The position numbers and the translations under genes are program-made. A stretch of 64,000 nucleotides of DNA. Origin: Lentilactobacillus sp. Marseille-Q4993. GTDB lineage: Bacteria > Bacillota > Bacilli > Lactobacillales > Lactobacillaceae. The DNA lies in assembly GCF_951230165.1 (NCBI RefSeq), contig NZ_CATNVB010000001.1, positions 62,001-126,000 on the forward strand. The letters run 5' to 3'. Below are positions 28,280 to 36,766 of this stretch, piece by piece. Each line of letters opens with the position of its first letter. Within the stretch, counting starts at the first letter, position 1. The notes beneath the pieces are model-generated. The model saw only the letters and a list, made by a program, of their open reading frames with translations. It did not search any database and was not told the DNA's origin.

Positions 28280-28936
28280 ATGGCAAAGGTGTTTGACGAC
28301 GAACTAATTAGTCTAAAATCAGATTTTATGAAAATGGCTGCCCTTGTTGGTGAGGCGGTAAGCAAAGCGGGAAATTCATTCATCAACCATGATGTCGACC
28401 TCGCTAAAAGTGTAATTGAAAGCGATCACCAAATTAATGATCTGCAAATTCATTTGGAAAAGCGATCATTTGAGCTGATCGCTTTGTACCAACCCGTAAC
28501 AACTGATTTGCGAGAAGTAGTTGGTATTTTGAAGTCAGTTACTGATTTGGAACGGGCTGGGGATCATGCAAGAAACGTTTCTCGATCAACGATTAAAATC
28601 AAGGGGCAGGATCGGATTGCTGAAGTTGAAAAAGTAATTGCAACTTTGGTTAACGAGGTTAGTAAGGAATACAACGATTCTATCGACGCATACAATATGG
28701 CTGATGAGACCAAAGCAGTTGAAACTGCTAAAACTTTTGATGAAGAAATCAGCGACCTATATAATGGAATTGCTTCACCAAGTTACCGGACAATGGCTGA
28801 CAATCCAGCGATTCTCAACTCCGCGATTATCTATTTAAATGTTGCTAAGGATTTGAGCCGGATATCTGATTACAGTACAAATATGTGTGAATGGACGGTT
28901 TACCTAGCTACCGGTAAGTTCATTGAGTTAAATTAA
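28280..28936 (+). CDS. phoU: PhoU, phosphate signalling regulator
   Basis: Cytosolic adaptor that links Pst transport state to PhoR and damps uptake. 218 residues in two three-helix repeats, each with the metal-binding type motif (DLERAGDHARNVSR near residue 92; DLSRISDYSTNMCE near 190). AGGAGG precedes the ATG. Last gene of the pst operon, with a terminator after it. Since PhoR here has almost no external domain, PhoU-mediated control is the likely phosphate signal route (inference). Confidence 0.95.
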   Translation: MAKVFDDELISLKSDFMKMAALVGEAVSKAGNSFINHDVDLAKSVIESDHQINDLQIHLEKRSFELIALYQPVTTDLREVVGILKSVTDLERAGDHARNVSRSTIKIKGQDRIAEVEKVIATLVNEVSKEYNDSIDAYNMADETKAVETAKTFDEEISDLYNGIASPSYRTMADNPAILNSAIIYLNVAKDLSRISDYSTNMCEWTVYLATGKFIELN

Positions 28937-28953
28937 TATAAATAATTTGGTTT

Positions 28954-28989
28954 ACGGGGGTTGCATACTTGAATGCGTCCCCGTTTTTT
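28954..28989 (+). terminator. Terminator of the pst operon
   Basis: ACGGGG / CCCCGT outer stem and GCAT / ATGC inner stem, followed by T6. Confidence 0.87.
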
Positions 28990-29024
28990 ACTAATCTTAA
29001 GGTAGTTATATTGGAGGTTAGAAT

Positions 29025-29348
29025 ATGAAAAAGGATAAAAAAATAACTCGCTCCAACACTGATGCTTGGATAACAGGTGTCATTGGCGGTGTTTCTGAGT
29101 ATTTTGACTGGAATTCGACTTTAGTTCGGGTGTTATTTATCGTTCTTTGTTTCACCCCAGCCTTTATATTTATGGTGGTGGGGTACATTATTGCAGCAAT
29201 GACGATACCCGGAGATTCAAATTCCACGAGTTTATTTAAAGTGTTTAAAAACGAAATCAAAGAAAGTCACCAAAAGAACACAAGAAAGGTTATTCATGGC
29301 GTTGAAGAACACGACGTTGATGAAGACAAGAAGAGGATCAACAAATGA
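29025..29348 (+). CDS. PspC-domain membrane protein (YvlC-like)
   Basis: Small phage-shock-type protein, 107 residues. The PspC domain covers about residues 8-65: ITGVIGGVSEYFDWNSTLVR followed by one or two hydrophobic helices (VLFIVLCFTPAFIFMVVGYI). The C-terminus is charged. GGAGG precedes the ATG at 29025. It overlaps the next gene by 4 bases. In B. subtilis yvlC-yvlD precede hprK in the same order, and in that group the pair belongs to envelope-stress responses. Confidence 0.88.
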   Translation: MKKDKKITRSNTDAWITGVIGGVSEYFDWNSTLVRVLFIVLCFTPAFIFMVVGYIIAAMTIPGDSNSTSLFKVFKNEIKESHQKNTRKVIHGVEEHDVDEDKKRINK

Positions 29349-29692
29349 GATTTTTGACTAACCTTATTATCAACACAATTTTGTTTATGGCGATCAGTGG
29401 TTTCTTGCCAAACAGCTTTTACGTTTCTAGCTTTGGAGTTGCTTTAGGAGCAGCTCTAGTTCTGGCTATTCTTAATTTCCTAGTTAAACCATTACTGACG
29501 TTGTTTACATTGCCAATTAACTTTTTGACCTTTGGACTATTTTCGTTGATCATTAACGGTTTGATGTTAGAGATGACCTCGATGTTTATTGGCAACCAAT
29601 TTAAGTTTTCATCATTCTGGACTGCGGTTCTGGTGGCAATTTTAATGTCAATCGTTAATTCGATTTTGGCGAGCTATTTTTCAAGGGAATAA
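29345..29692 (+). CDS. Four-helix membrane protein (YvlD family)
   Basis: 115 residues, almost entirely four hydrophobic helices, with the family stretch NFLVKPLLTLFTLPINFLTFG around residues 40-60. Homologues are annotated as phage holin family or DUF but there is no phage context here. Its start overlaps the end of the PspC gene (ATGA). Likely membrane partner of that protein. Function unknown. Confidence 0.83.
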   Translation: MRFLTNLIINTILFMAISGFLPNSFYVSSFGVALGAALVLAILNFLVKPLLTLFTLPINFLTFGLFSLIINGLMLEMTSMFIGNQFKFSSFWTAVLVAILMSIVNSILASYFSRE

Positions 29693-29757
29693 ACATTGAT
29701 AACGCTTAAAGTGGTAAAATTGTGATAGATTATTTACCTTAAAAAGGAGGGCTAGTA

Positions 29758-30792
29758 TTGGCTGAAAGCGTAACGATTGCTGACCTAGTTGAAAACGCAA
29801 GATTGGATGTCTATTATGGCGAGGAGTTACTCGAAGAAAAAACAGTTTCCACGAGCGATATTTCGCGACCAGGACTTGAGTTAACTGGTTATTTTAATTA
29901 CTATCCATCTAAGCGAGTTCAGTTATTAGGTATCACTGAAATATCGTACTCAAAGGGGCTTGATCATGATGAACTGCTGGGAGTGTTCCGGCAAATGTGT
30001 CAACCAGAGACCCCGGCTTTTGTTGTGTCAACTCAATTGGAACCACCAGAGGAATTAGTTGAAGCGGCTAAAGAAGCTAAAATCCCGGTTCTCGGGTCTA
30101 AACTGACTACTTCTAGAGTCCTCAGTAACATGACTAATTTTCTCGAAGATAATTTGGCTGAACGAAAGTCACTTCATGGTGTCTTGGTTGACGTTTATGG
30201 CTTGGGAATTCTAATTACCGGTGATAGTGGAATCGGTAAGAGTGAAACCGCACTAGAATTGGTAAAACGGGGCCATAGATTGATTGCCGATGATCGGGTC
30301 GAAGTCTATCAACAAGACGAGCAAACGCTAATGGGAACGGCCCCCGCAATTTTGAGACACTTACTTGAAATTCGGGGAATTGGAATCATTGACGTTATGA
30401 TGCTGTTTGGAACCGGTGCTGTTAGAAGCAAGACTAGAGTGGCACTAATTATCCACCTGGCAAACTTCTCCAAAGACGCTAATTATGACCGACTTGGGAA
30501 TAATACTGAGGATGTTAAGCTTTTTGATGTTCATGTGCCTAAGCTTACAATTCCGGTTAAGACAGGACGGAACTTGGCTATTATCATTGAGGCAGCGGCG
30601 ATGAACTTTAGGGCCCAATCGATGGGATACGATGCTACGGAAACGTTTGATCGTAACCTGAATAATTTAATCAAACAAAATAGTAAACAAGATGCCAAGA
30701 AAAAATCAGCTGACGATAAAAATCAAGTTGATTCTAAAGCAAAATCAGTTGATAATACAAATGAACCAAAAACTACTGATAAAAAGAAATGA
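29758..30792 (+). CDS. hprK: HPr kinase/phosphorylase
   Basis: Bifunctional enzyme that phosphorylates and dephosphorylates HPr at Ser46, the switch for CcpA-dependent catabolite control. 344 residues: an N-terminal domain (1-130), the catalytic domain with P-loop GDSGIGKSE (about 154-162) and the signature LEIRGIGIIDV (about 203). TTG 29758 is set by AAGGAGG 8 bases upstream. The last roughly 40 residues (KQDAKKKSADDKNQ onward) are a Lys/Asp/Asn-rich tail beyond the usual end at about 310. Four cre-like sites in the window are plausible downstream targets of this pathway. Confidence 0.96.
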   Translation: MAESVTIADLVENARLDVYYGEELLEEKTVSTSDISRPGLELTGYFNYYPSKRVQLLGITEISYSKGLDHDELLGVFRQMCQPETPAFVVSTQLEPPEELVEAAKEAKIPVLGSKLTTSRVLSNMTNFLEDNLAERKSLHGVLVDVYGLGILITGDSGIGKSETALELVKRGHRLIADDRVEVYQQDEQTLMGTAPAILRHLLEIRGIGIIDVMMLFGTGAVRSKTRVALIIHLANFSKDANYDRLGNNTEDVKLFDVHVPKLTIPVKTGRNLAIIIEAAAMNFRAQSMGYDATETFDRNLNNLIKQNSKQDAKKKSADDKNQVDSKAKSVDNTNEPKTTDKKK

Positions 30793-30804
30793 TAGGTGAA
30801 CAGT

Positions 30805-31641
30805 TTGTTTGATTTTACAACGTTAGCTTTGAACCCAATTGCGATTCATCTTGGTCCAATCGCAGTTCATTGGTATGGAGTAATAATCGCCACAGGTGTT
30901 ATTCTGGCGGTTATTTTAGCAGTTAGAGAAGGAAAACGAGTTGGAATTAAGGCAGATGATATCTATGACATGATTTTGTATGCCTTACCAGTTGCTTTGA
31001 TTTCAGCAAGGTTATATTACGTTATCTTTCAATGGAGTTACTATAAAAATAATCCAAGTGAAATTATCAAAATATGGGATGGCGGAATTGCGATATACGG
31101 ATCGCTGATTGGCGCAATGATTGTTGTGGTCTGGTTTTGTCACAGTCGCTTTATTCCAGTTTGGAAAATGTTAGACGTTGCGGCGCCCACGGTTATTATG
31201 GCCCAGGCAATTGGCCGGTGGGGTAATTTTATGAACCAAGAAGCGTTTGGCAAAATTACTTCCCTTCATTTTTTGCAGGGGTTGCACCTACCAGAATGGA
31301 TCATTACTCAGATGAATATTTCTGGAGCGTATCGCCAGCCTACTTTTTTGTATGAATCAATGTGGAGCTTTCTAGGGTTCTTGGTATTGATTTCACTACG
31401 CCACAATCCCAATTTGTTCAAACGGGGAGAGATATTTTTAGCGTACGTGATGTGGTATTCGTTCGGTCGCTTCTTTATTGAAGGGATGAGAACTGATAGT
31501 CTGATGTTTGGTGGGATTCGGGTTTCCCAAATTCTGTCTATCGTCTTGTTTGTTGGGGCGGTTGGACTGATTTGGTACCGCCGTAAGGATAAATTTAATC
31601 CTTATTACACCAGTGAAGAAAATAAAAAATCGTTAGCATAA
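30805..31641 (+). CDS. lgt: Prolipoprotein diacylglyceryl transferase
   Basis: Membrane enzyme attaching diacylglycerol to the lipobox cysteine of prolipoproteins. About 278 residues, seven helices, with the signature [13 protein letters not shown] (about residue 135) and HWYGVIIA near the N-terminus. TTG 30805 has AGGTGA 5 bases upstream; the in-frame GTG at 30796 overlaps that site but is an alternative. Directly after hprK, as in other lactobacilli. Confidence 0.95.
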   Translation: MFDFTTLALNPIAIHLGPIAVHWYGVIIATGVILAVILAVREGKRVGIKADDIYDMILYALPVALISARLYYVIFQWSYYKNNPSEIIKIWDGGIAIYGSLIGAMIVVVWFCHSRFIPVWKMLDVAAPTVIMAQAIGRWGNFMNQEAFGKITSLHFLQGLHLPEWIITQMNISGAYRQPTFLYESMWSFLGFLVLISLRHNPNLFKRGEIFLAYVMWYSFGRFFIEGMRTDSLMFGGIRVSQILSIVLFVGAVGLIWYRRKDKFNPYYTSEENKKSLA

Positions 31642-31657
31642 TTTAAGGAGAATGATG

Positions 31658-32674
31658 ATGACAAGCAAAATTGCAGTTTTAGGTGCAGGTTCATGGGGCA
31701 GTGTGTTAGCAAGTATTTTAGACGAAAATGGGCACGATGTTAGACTTTGGTCGTATTCAAAGGAGCAGGTCAATACATTTAACACTACTCACACCAATCC
31801 TGGTTACATTAAGGATCACGTATTTTCTGATACGTTGGTTGCATATAATGACTTGAAACTAGCTATTGATGGGGTGGACTACATTTTGTTCGTAGTGCCA
31901 ACCCAAGTTACTCGTTCTGTGGCCACCCAAGTTGCCAAGATTTTGGAAGACACCAACCAAAGTGTCAACTTAATTCACGCATCTAAAGGAATTGAAGAAA
32001 AGACCTACAAGCGGTTGTCACAAGTGCTGGCAGAAGAAATCAAACCAGCTAACCGTAAGTCGATTTCAGTTTTATCGGGTCCTAGTCATGCTGAAGATGC
32101 TATTCAAAAAGATATTACTTTAGTGACGGTTGCTAGTGAAAACGTCAAGGACGCAGAGGCGGTTCAAGATTTATTTATGAATGACTACTTCCGGGTTTAT
32201 ACAAGTGATGACGTGATTGGGGTTGAGATTGGTGCTGCCCTTAAGAATATTATTGCAATTGGAGCCGGAGCATTAAATGGATTGGGATACAAAGATAATG
32301 CTAAGGCAGCGCTAATGACTCGTGGGTTAGCTGAAATTTCTCGTTTGGGAACATCCTTCGGTGCAAACCCACTAACTTTCATCGGATTATCTGGAGTTGG
32401 TGACGTTATTGTTACTGGGACAAGTACTAATTCTAGAAATTGGCGGGCTGGTAACGAACTTGGTCAAGGTAAGACCGTCAAAGAAGTTATTGATGGTATG
32501 GGTATGGTTATTGAAGGAATTGCGACAACCAGAGCTGCGTATGAGTTAGCTAAACAACGCAATGTTGATATGCCAATTACTAGTGCAATTTACCATGTGC
32601 TGTATGAAGGTGCTGACATTAGAGAAACGGTTAAGGCATTGATGACTCGCGAAGGTCGGTCGGAACTAGCTTAA
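31658..32674 (+). CDS. gpsA: NAD(P)H-dependent glycerol-3-phosphate dehydrogenase
   Basis: Reduces dihydroxyacetone phosphate to sn-glycerol-3-phosphate for phospholipids. About 338 residues with the dinucleotide motif [10 protein letters not shown] at the N-terminus, the catalytic lysine region [13 protein letters not shown] (about residue 192) and TRGLAEI. Of three consecutive ATGs, 31658 is best spaced from AAGGAG (7 bases). Confidence 0.96.
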   Translation: MTSKIAVLGAGSWGSVLASILDENGHDVRLWSYSKEQVNTFNTTHTNPGYIKDHVFSDTLVAYNDLKLAIDGVDYILFVVPTQVTRSVATQVAKILEDTNQSVNLIHASKGIEEKTYKRLSQVLAEEIKPANRKSISVLSGPSHAEDAIQKDITLVTVASENVKDAEAVQDLFMNDYFRVYTSDDVIGVEIGAALKNIIAIGAGALNGLGYKDNAKAALMTRGLAEISRLGTSFGANPLTFIGLSGVGDVIVTGTSTNSRNWRAGNELGQGKTVKEVIDGMGMVIEGIATTRAAYELAKQRNVDMPITSAIYHVLYEGADIRETVKALMTREGRSELA

Positions 32675-32702
32675 TAAATTTGTTGTTAGGAGTTATTTGA
32701 TA

Positions 32703-33596
32703 ATGGTAAAAAAAGTAACTAAGGCAGTTATTCCTGCAGCGGGGCTAGGAACTAGATTTTTGCCTGAAACCAAAGCACTACCAAAAGAAATGTTGCCTAT
32801 CGTTGATACGCCAACGATTCAGTTTATCGTCGAAGAAGCCAAACAGTCGGGTATTAAGGATATCGTTATTGTTATTGGCAAGGGAAAGCGCTCAATTGAA
32901 GATCATTTTGATTCAAATCCTGAATTGGAAATGAACCTCGAGCAAAAGCAGAAGAACGATATTCTTGAGACAATTCGGAAGACAAATGATATGAATATTT
33001 ATTTCATTCGTCAATCACACCCACGTGGCCTAGGTGACGCGGTGTATACTGCCCGTAGCTTTATTGGCAATGAACCATTTGTTGTTATGCTTGGTGATGA
33101 TGTCATGCAGGATAAGGTTCCTTTGACCAAGCAATTAATGGATAGTTATCACAAGACGGGTGCGTCGACCCTTGCTGTAAAGAAGGTTCCGCATAAAGAT
33201 ATCTCTAAGTATGGGGTTATTGATCCTTCTGAGGAAGTAGTTCCGGGTCTGTATAATGTTAAAAAATTTGTTGAAAAACCATCTCCAGAGAAGGCACCTA
33301 GTGACCTTGCTATTATCGGTCGTTATTTACTGACGCCTGAGATATTTGGAATTTTGGAACAAACTAAACCTGATAAGTCAGGAGAAATTCAGTTGACATC
33401 AGCAATCGATGCTTTGAATCAAACTCAACGGGTTTTTGCCCACGAGTTTAAGGGTGAACGCTTTGATACTGGTAATAAGTTAAGTTGGCTAAAAACCAAT
33501 ATCATCTTTGGCCTCCGTCATGATGAGATTGCTGACGGGTTAAGAGACTACATTGTCGACTTAGCTGACCAAATTCAGAAAAAAGCTAAGAAATAA
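32703..33596 (+). CDS. galU: UTP-glucose-1-phosphate uridylyltransferase
   Basis: Makes UDP-glucose for glycolipids, exopolysaccharide and teichoic acid glycosylation. About 297 residues, with nucleotidyltransferase motif [20 protein letters not shown], the active-site region EKP ([13 protein letters not shown]) and a C-terminal Rossmann-like half with [11 protein letters not shown] 32703 follows TTAGGAGTT; the TTG at 32697 is also in frame. Confidence 0.96.
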   Translation: MVKKVTKAVIPAAGLGTRFLPETKALPKEMLPIVDTPTIQFIVEEAKQSGIKDIVIVIGKGKRSIEDHFDSNPELEMNLEQKQKNDILETIRKTNDMNIYFIRQSHPRGLGDAVYTARSFIGNEPFVVMLGDDVMQDKVPLTKQLMDSYHKTGASTLAVKKVPHKDISKYGVIDPSEEVVPGLYNVKKFVEKPSPEKAPSDLAIIGRYLLTPEIFGILEQTKPDKSGEIQLTSAIDALNQTQRVFAHEFKGERFDTGNKLSWLKTNIIFGLRHDEIADGLRDYIVDLADQIQKKAKK

Positions 33597-33667
33597 AAAC
33601 TCTTTTCTTTACATGCTTACAAAAAGATAGTAAATTTAATCAAGGATAAAAAACAGGAGGGACCATA

Positions 33668-34615
33668 ATGGCAAAAAGTTATGATGTAGTAGTGATTGGT
33701 GCTGGCCCTGGTGGAATGACAGCAGCTCTTTATGCTTCAAGAGCAAATTTATCAGTAGCAATGATTGATCGGGGAATTTACGGTGGCCAAATGAACAATA
33801 CGGCCGAAATTGAAAATTACCCTGGTTTTAAATCAGTTATGGGCCCAGACCTTGCTCAACAAATGTATGACGGCTCAATCAACTTTGGAGCAGAATACGT
33901 TTATGGTTCCGTTGAGTCAATCGAAGATAAGGGTGAAGTAAAGCTTATTAAGACTGACAGTGATGAGATTGAGGCCAAGGCTGTCGTGATTGCCACTGGT
34001 TCTGAGTATAAGAAACTTGGAGTGCCTGGTGAGAAAGAATACGGTGGCAAGGGTGTTTCCTACTGTGCCGTATGTGATGGTGCATTCTTTAGAAATAAAG
34101 ACGTTGTTGTTGTGGGTGGTGGTGACTCCGCAATCGAAGAAAGTCTCTATCTATCAAAGATTGTCAACAGCGTCACTGTGATTCATCGTCGTGATCAGTT
34201 GAGAGCTCAAAAGGTTATTCAGGATAGAGCTTTTGCTGACGAAAAAATCAACTTTATTTGGAACTCAAACGTTGTTGAAGTTTTAGGTGATGGCGCAAAG
34301 GTTTCTGGTGTTAAGGTAGTAAACAACCAAACGAATGAAGAGTCAGTTGTTGATGCTTCTGGTGCCTTTATTTACGTTGGTTTGTTACCAATGACCGACC
34401 CATTCAAGGACCTAGGAATCACTGATGAAAATGGTTGGATTCCAACGAATGATCACATGGAAACATCAATTCCTGGTATCTTTGCGATCGGTGATGTTCG
34501 TGAAAAAGAACTTCGTCAAATCACAACTGCTGTTGGCGATGGTGGTCTTGCCGGCCAACAAGTTTTTAAGTATATTGAAGAACTTAATTCAAACAAGGCA
34601 AAGCAACAAGCATAA
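33668..34615 (+). CDS. trxB: Thioredoxin reductase
   Basis: FAD enzyme that reduces thioredoxin with NADPH. 315 residues with the FAD motif GAGPGGMTAA (about residue 10), redox pair in YCAVCDGAFF (about 135), NADPH motif GGGDSAIEE (about 157) and the second FAD motif IFAIGDVR near the C-terminus. GGAGGGA precedes ATG 33668. A promoter TTTACA-17-TAAATT lies upstream in the gap after galU. Confidence 0.97.
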   Translation: MAKSYDVVVIGAGPGGMTAALYASRANLSVAMIDRGIYGGQMNNTAEIENYPGFKSVMGPDLAQQMYDGSINFGAEYVYGSVESIEDKGEVKLIKTDSDEIEAKAVVIATGSEYKKLGVPGEKEYGGKGVSYCAVCDGAFFRNKDVVVVGGGDSAIEESLYLSKIVNSVTVIHRRDQLRAQKVIQDRAFADEKINFIWNSNVVEVLGDGAKVSGVKVVNNQTNEESVVDASGAFIYVGLLPMTDPFKDLGITDENGWIPTNDHMETSIPGIFAIGDVREKELRQITTAVGDGGLAGQQVFKYIEELNSNKAKQQA

Positions 34616-34630
34616 TTTTAATTTAATTGG

Positions 34631-34644
34631 CGAAAGTATGTTCG
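34631..34644. promoter_or_regulatory. Candidate LexA (SOS) box of uvrBA
   Basis: CGAAAGTATGTTCG matches the Bacillus-type box CGAACATATGTTCG at 12 of 14 positions with both CGAA/TTCG ends intact. -10-like elements (TATGGT, TAAAAT) lie directly downstream. Confidence 0.65.
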
Positions 34645-34670
34645 TATGGTAAAATACTTTTGTTAGTAAG

Positions 34671-34709
34671 GCTGAAACAAAACCTGGTTTTGCTGATGCC
34701 TTTTTTATT
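34671..34709 (+). terminator. Terminator-like hairpin between trxB and uvrB
   Basis: GGC...CAAAAC / GTTTTG...GCC stem with T6. It lies downstream of the putative SOS promoter, so it either ends trxB or attenuates uvrBA. Confidence 0.65.
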
Positions 34710-34745
34710 TGCTGTAAGTTTTAAGTCCGAATAGGGGGCGTAACC

Positions 34746-36749
34746 TTGATAGAGCGTCAAGATGATAAAAAATTCGATTTAGTATCTAAATACAAACCAA
34801 CTGGGGATCAACCTCAAGCAATCTCAGAATTGGTACAAGGAATCAATGATGGTGACAAAGCTCAGATTTTACTTGGAGCGACCGGGACTGGTAAGACGTT
34901 TACGATTTCTAATGTAATCGCTCAGGTTAATAAACCAACGCTGGTTTTATCGCATAACAAAACGTTAGCTGGTCAGTTATATAGTGAGTTCAAAGAGTTC
35001 TTCCCCAATAATGCGGTGGAATACTTTGTGTCTTACTATGATTATTACCAACCCGAGGCCTATGTTCCTTCAAGTGATACGTACATTGAAAAAGATTCCT
35101 CGATCAATGATGAAATTGATAAACTTCGGCATTCAGCAACTAGTTCGCTGTTGGAGAGAAATGATGTAATCGTTGTTGCTTCAGTATCATCAATCTTCGG
35201 ACTAGGTAGTCCAATTGAGTATAAAAACCACGTTGTGTCATTAAGAGTCGGCCAGCAAATTGACCGGGATTATTTGTTGCGTCAACTAGTTTCAATTCAG
35301 TTTGATAGAAATGACATTGATTTTCAACGCGGTCGGTTCAGAGTTCATGGAGATGTGGTTGAAGTATTTCCTGCTTCCCTCGATGACCACGCACTAAGAA
35401 TTGAATTCTTTGGTGACGAAATCGATCGAATCAGGGAAGTTGATGTATTGACGGGTGAAATCGTTGGCGATCGGGAACACGTCGCAATCTTCCCCGCCAC
35501 CCACTTTTTGACGAGTGATGACATTATGAACAAGGCCCTCCCAGAAATCAAAGAGGAAATGGAACAGCAGGTGAAGAAGTTTGAAGCTGAAGGTAAGCTT
35601 CTCGAAGCTCAACGTCTTCAACAGCGAACTACGTACGATATTGAAATGATGCGTGAAATGGGCTATACCAGCGGAATCGAAAACTACTCTCGGTTCATGG
35701 ATCGGCGTGAGCCTGGTTACCCACCATTTACGTTGCTCGATTTCTTTCCACAGGATTTTTTAATGGTCGTTGACGAGTCTCACCAAACGATGCCTCAAAT
35801 CAGAGGAATGTATAACGGTGACCGAGCAAGAAAGCAACAATTAGTGGATTACGGTTTTCGGTTGCCAAGCGCTTTAGATAACCGACCTTTGAAGTTGGAA
35901 GAGTTTGAGAAACATGTTAACCAAGTGATTTATATGTCTGCCACTCCAGGTCCTTATGAAGAAGCTCAAACTGATAAAGTCGTTCAACAAATTATTCGGC
36001 CTACTGGATTACTGGATCCAATTATTGATGTAAGGCCAATTATGGGGCAAATGGATGATTTGGTTGGTGAAATCAATAAGCGAGTTGAGCGTAATGAGCG
36101 GGTGTTTGTTACGACTCTAACTAAGAAAATGGCTGAAGATCTAACTGATTATATGAAAGACTTGGGCATTAAGGTTAAGTATCTTCATTCTGATATCAAA
36201 ACATTAGAGCGAACTCAAATCTTACGTGATTTAAGACTTGGGAAGTTTGATGTTTTGGTTGGAATCAATCTTCTTCGTGAAGGAATTGATGTTCCTGAAG
36301 TTTCGCTTGTGGCCATTCTTGATGCTGATAAGGAAGGTTTCCTTCGTAATGAGCGGTCGTTGATTCAAACGATTGGTCGGGCAGCTAGAAATGAAAACGG
36401 AATGGTTATTATGTATGCTGATCAGGTAACGGATTCAATGAAGGTAGCCATTGATGAAACTGCTCGTCGCCGGGCAATTCAAGAGCAGTACAATAAGGAA
36501 CATGGAATTACACCCCATACAATCAAGAAGGAGATTAGGGATGTTATTTCATCGACGAAAGAAACTGGCGATACCGGTGAAAAGGATGACTTTGTTGAAA
36601 GTGACTTCCAGCAAATGTCAAAGAAGGATCAACAAGCAATGATTAAGCGTCTTGATGCTGAAATGAAGAACGCCGCCAAGGAATTAGACTTTGAACAAGC
36701 AGCAACCCTAAGAGATACGATTATTGAGCTTAAGGGTGAGATGCACTAA
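34746..36749 (+). CDS. uvrB: Excinuclease ABC subunit B
   Basis: Damage-verifying helicase-like subunit of nucleotide excision repair. 667 residues with Walker [11 protein letters not shown] (about residue 45), the beta-hairpin [10 protein letters not shown] (about 98), the DEAD-like VDESHQT, the helicase motif QTIGRAARN and a C-terminal UVR motif (last 35 residues, [12 protein letters not shown]) that binds UvrC. The start is TTG at 34746, with GGGGGCG 6 bases upstream. uvrA follows after 17 bases. Confidence 0.97.
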   Translation: MIERQDDKKFDLVSKYKPTGDQPQAISELVQGINDGDKAQILLGATGTGKTFTISNVIAQVNKPTLVLSHNKTLAGQLYSEFKEFFPNNAVEYFVSYYDYYQPEAYVPSSDTYIEKDSSINDEIDKLRHSATSSLLERNDVIVVASVSSIFGLGSPIEYKNHVVSLRVGQQIDRDYLLRQLVSIQFDRNDIDFQRGRFRVHGDVVEVFPASLDDHALRIEFFGDEIDRIREVDVLTGEIVGDREHVAIFPATHFLTSDDIMNKALPEIKEEMEQQVKKFEAEGKLLEAQRLQQRTTYDIEMMREMGYTSGIENYSRFMDRREPGYPPFTLLDFFPQDFLMVVDESHQTMPQIRGMYNGDRARKQQLVDYGFRLPSALDNRPLKLEEFEKHVNQVIYMSATPGPYEEAQTDKVVQQIIRPTGLLDPIIDVRPIMGQMDDLVGEINKRVERNERVFVTTLTKKMAEDLTDYMKDLGIKVKYLHSDIKTLERTQILRDLRLGKFDVLVGINLLREGIDVPEVSLVAILDADKEGFLRNERSLIQTIGRAARNENGMVIMYADQVTDSMKVAIDETARRRAIQEQYNKEHGITPHTIKKEIRDVISSTKETGDTGEKDDFVESDFQQMSKKDQQAMIKRLDAEMKNAAKELDFEQAATLRDTIIELKGEMH

Positions 36750-36766
36750 AAAGGGGACTTGCAAAC

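Noticed and set aside
29345-29692. Phage holin at the YvlD-like gene
   Set aside because: The family is sometimes labelled holin, but there are no phage genes around it and the yvlC-yvlD-hprK order is a conserved chromosomal arrangement.
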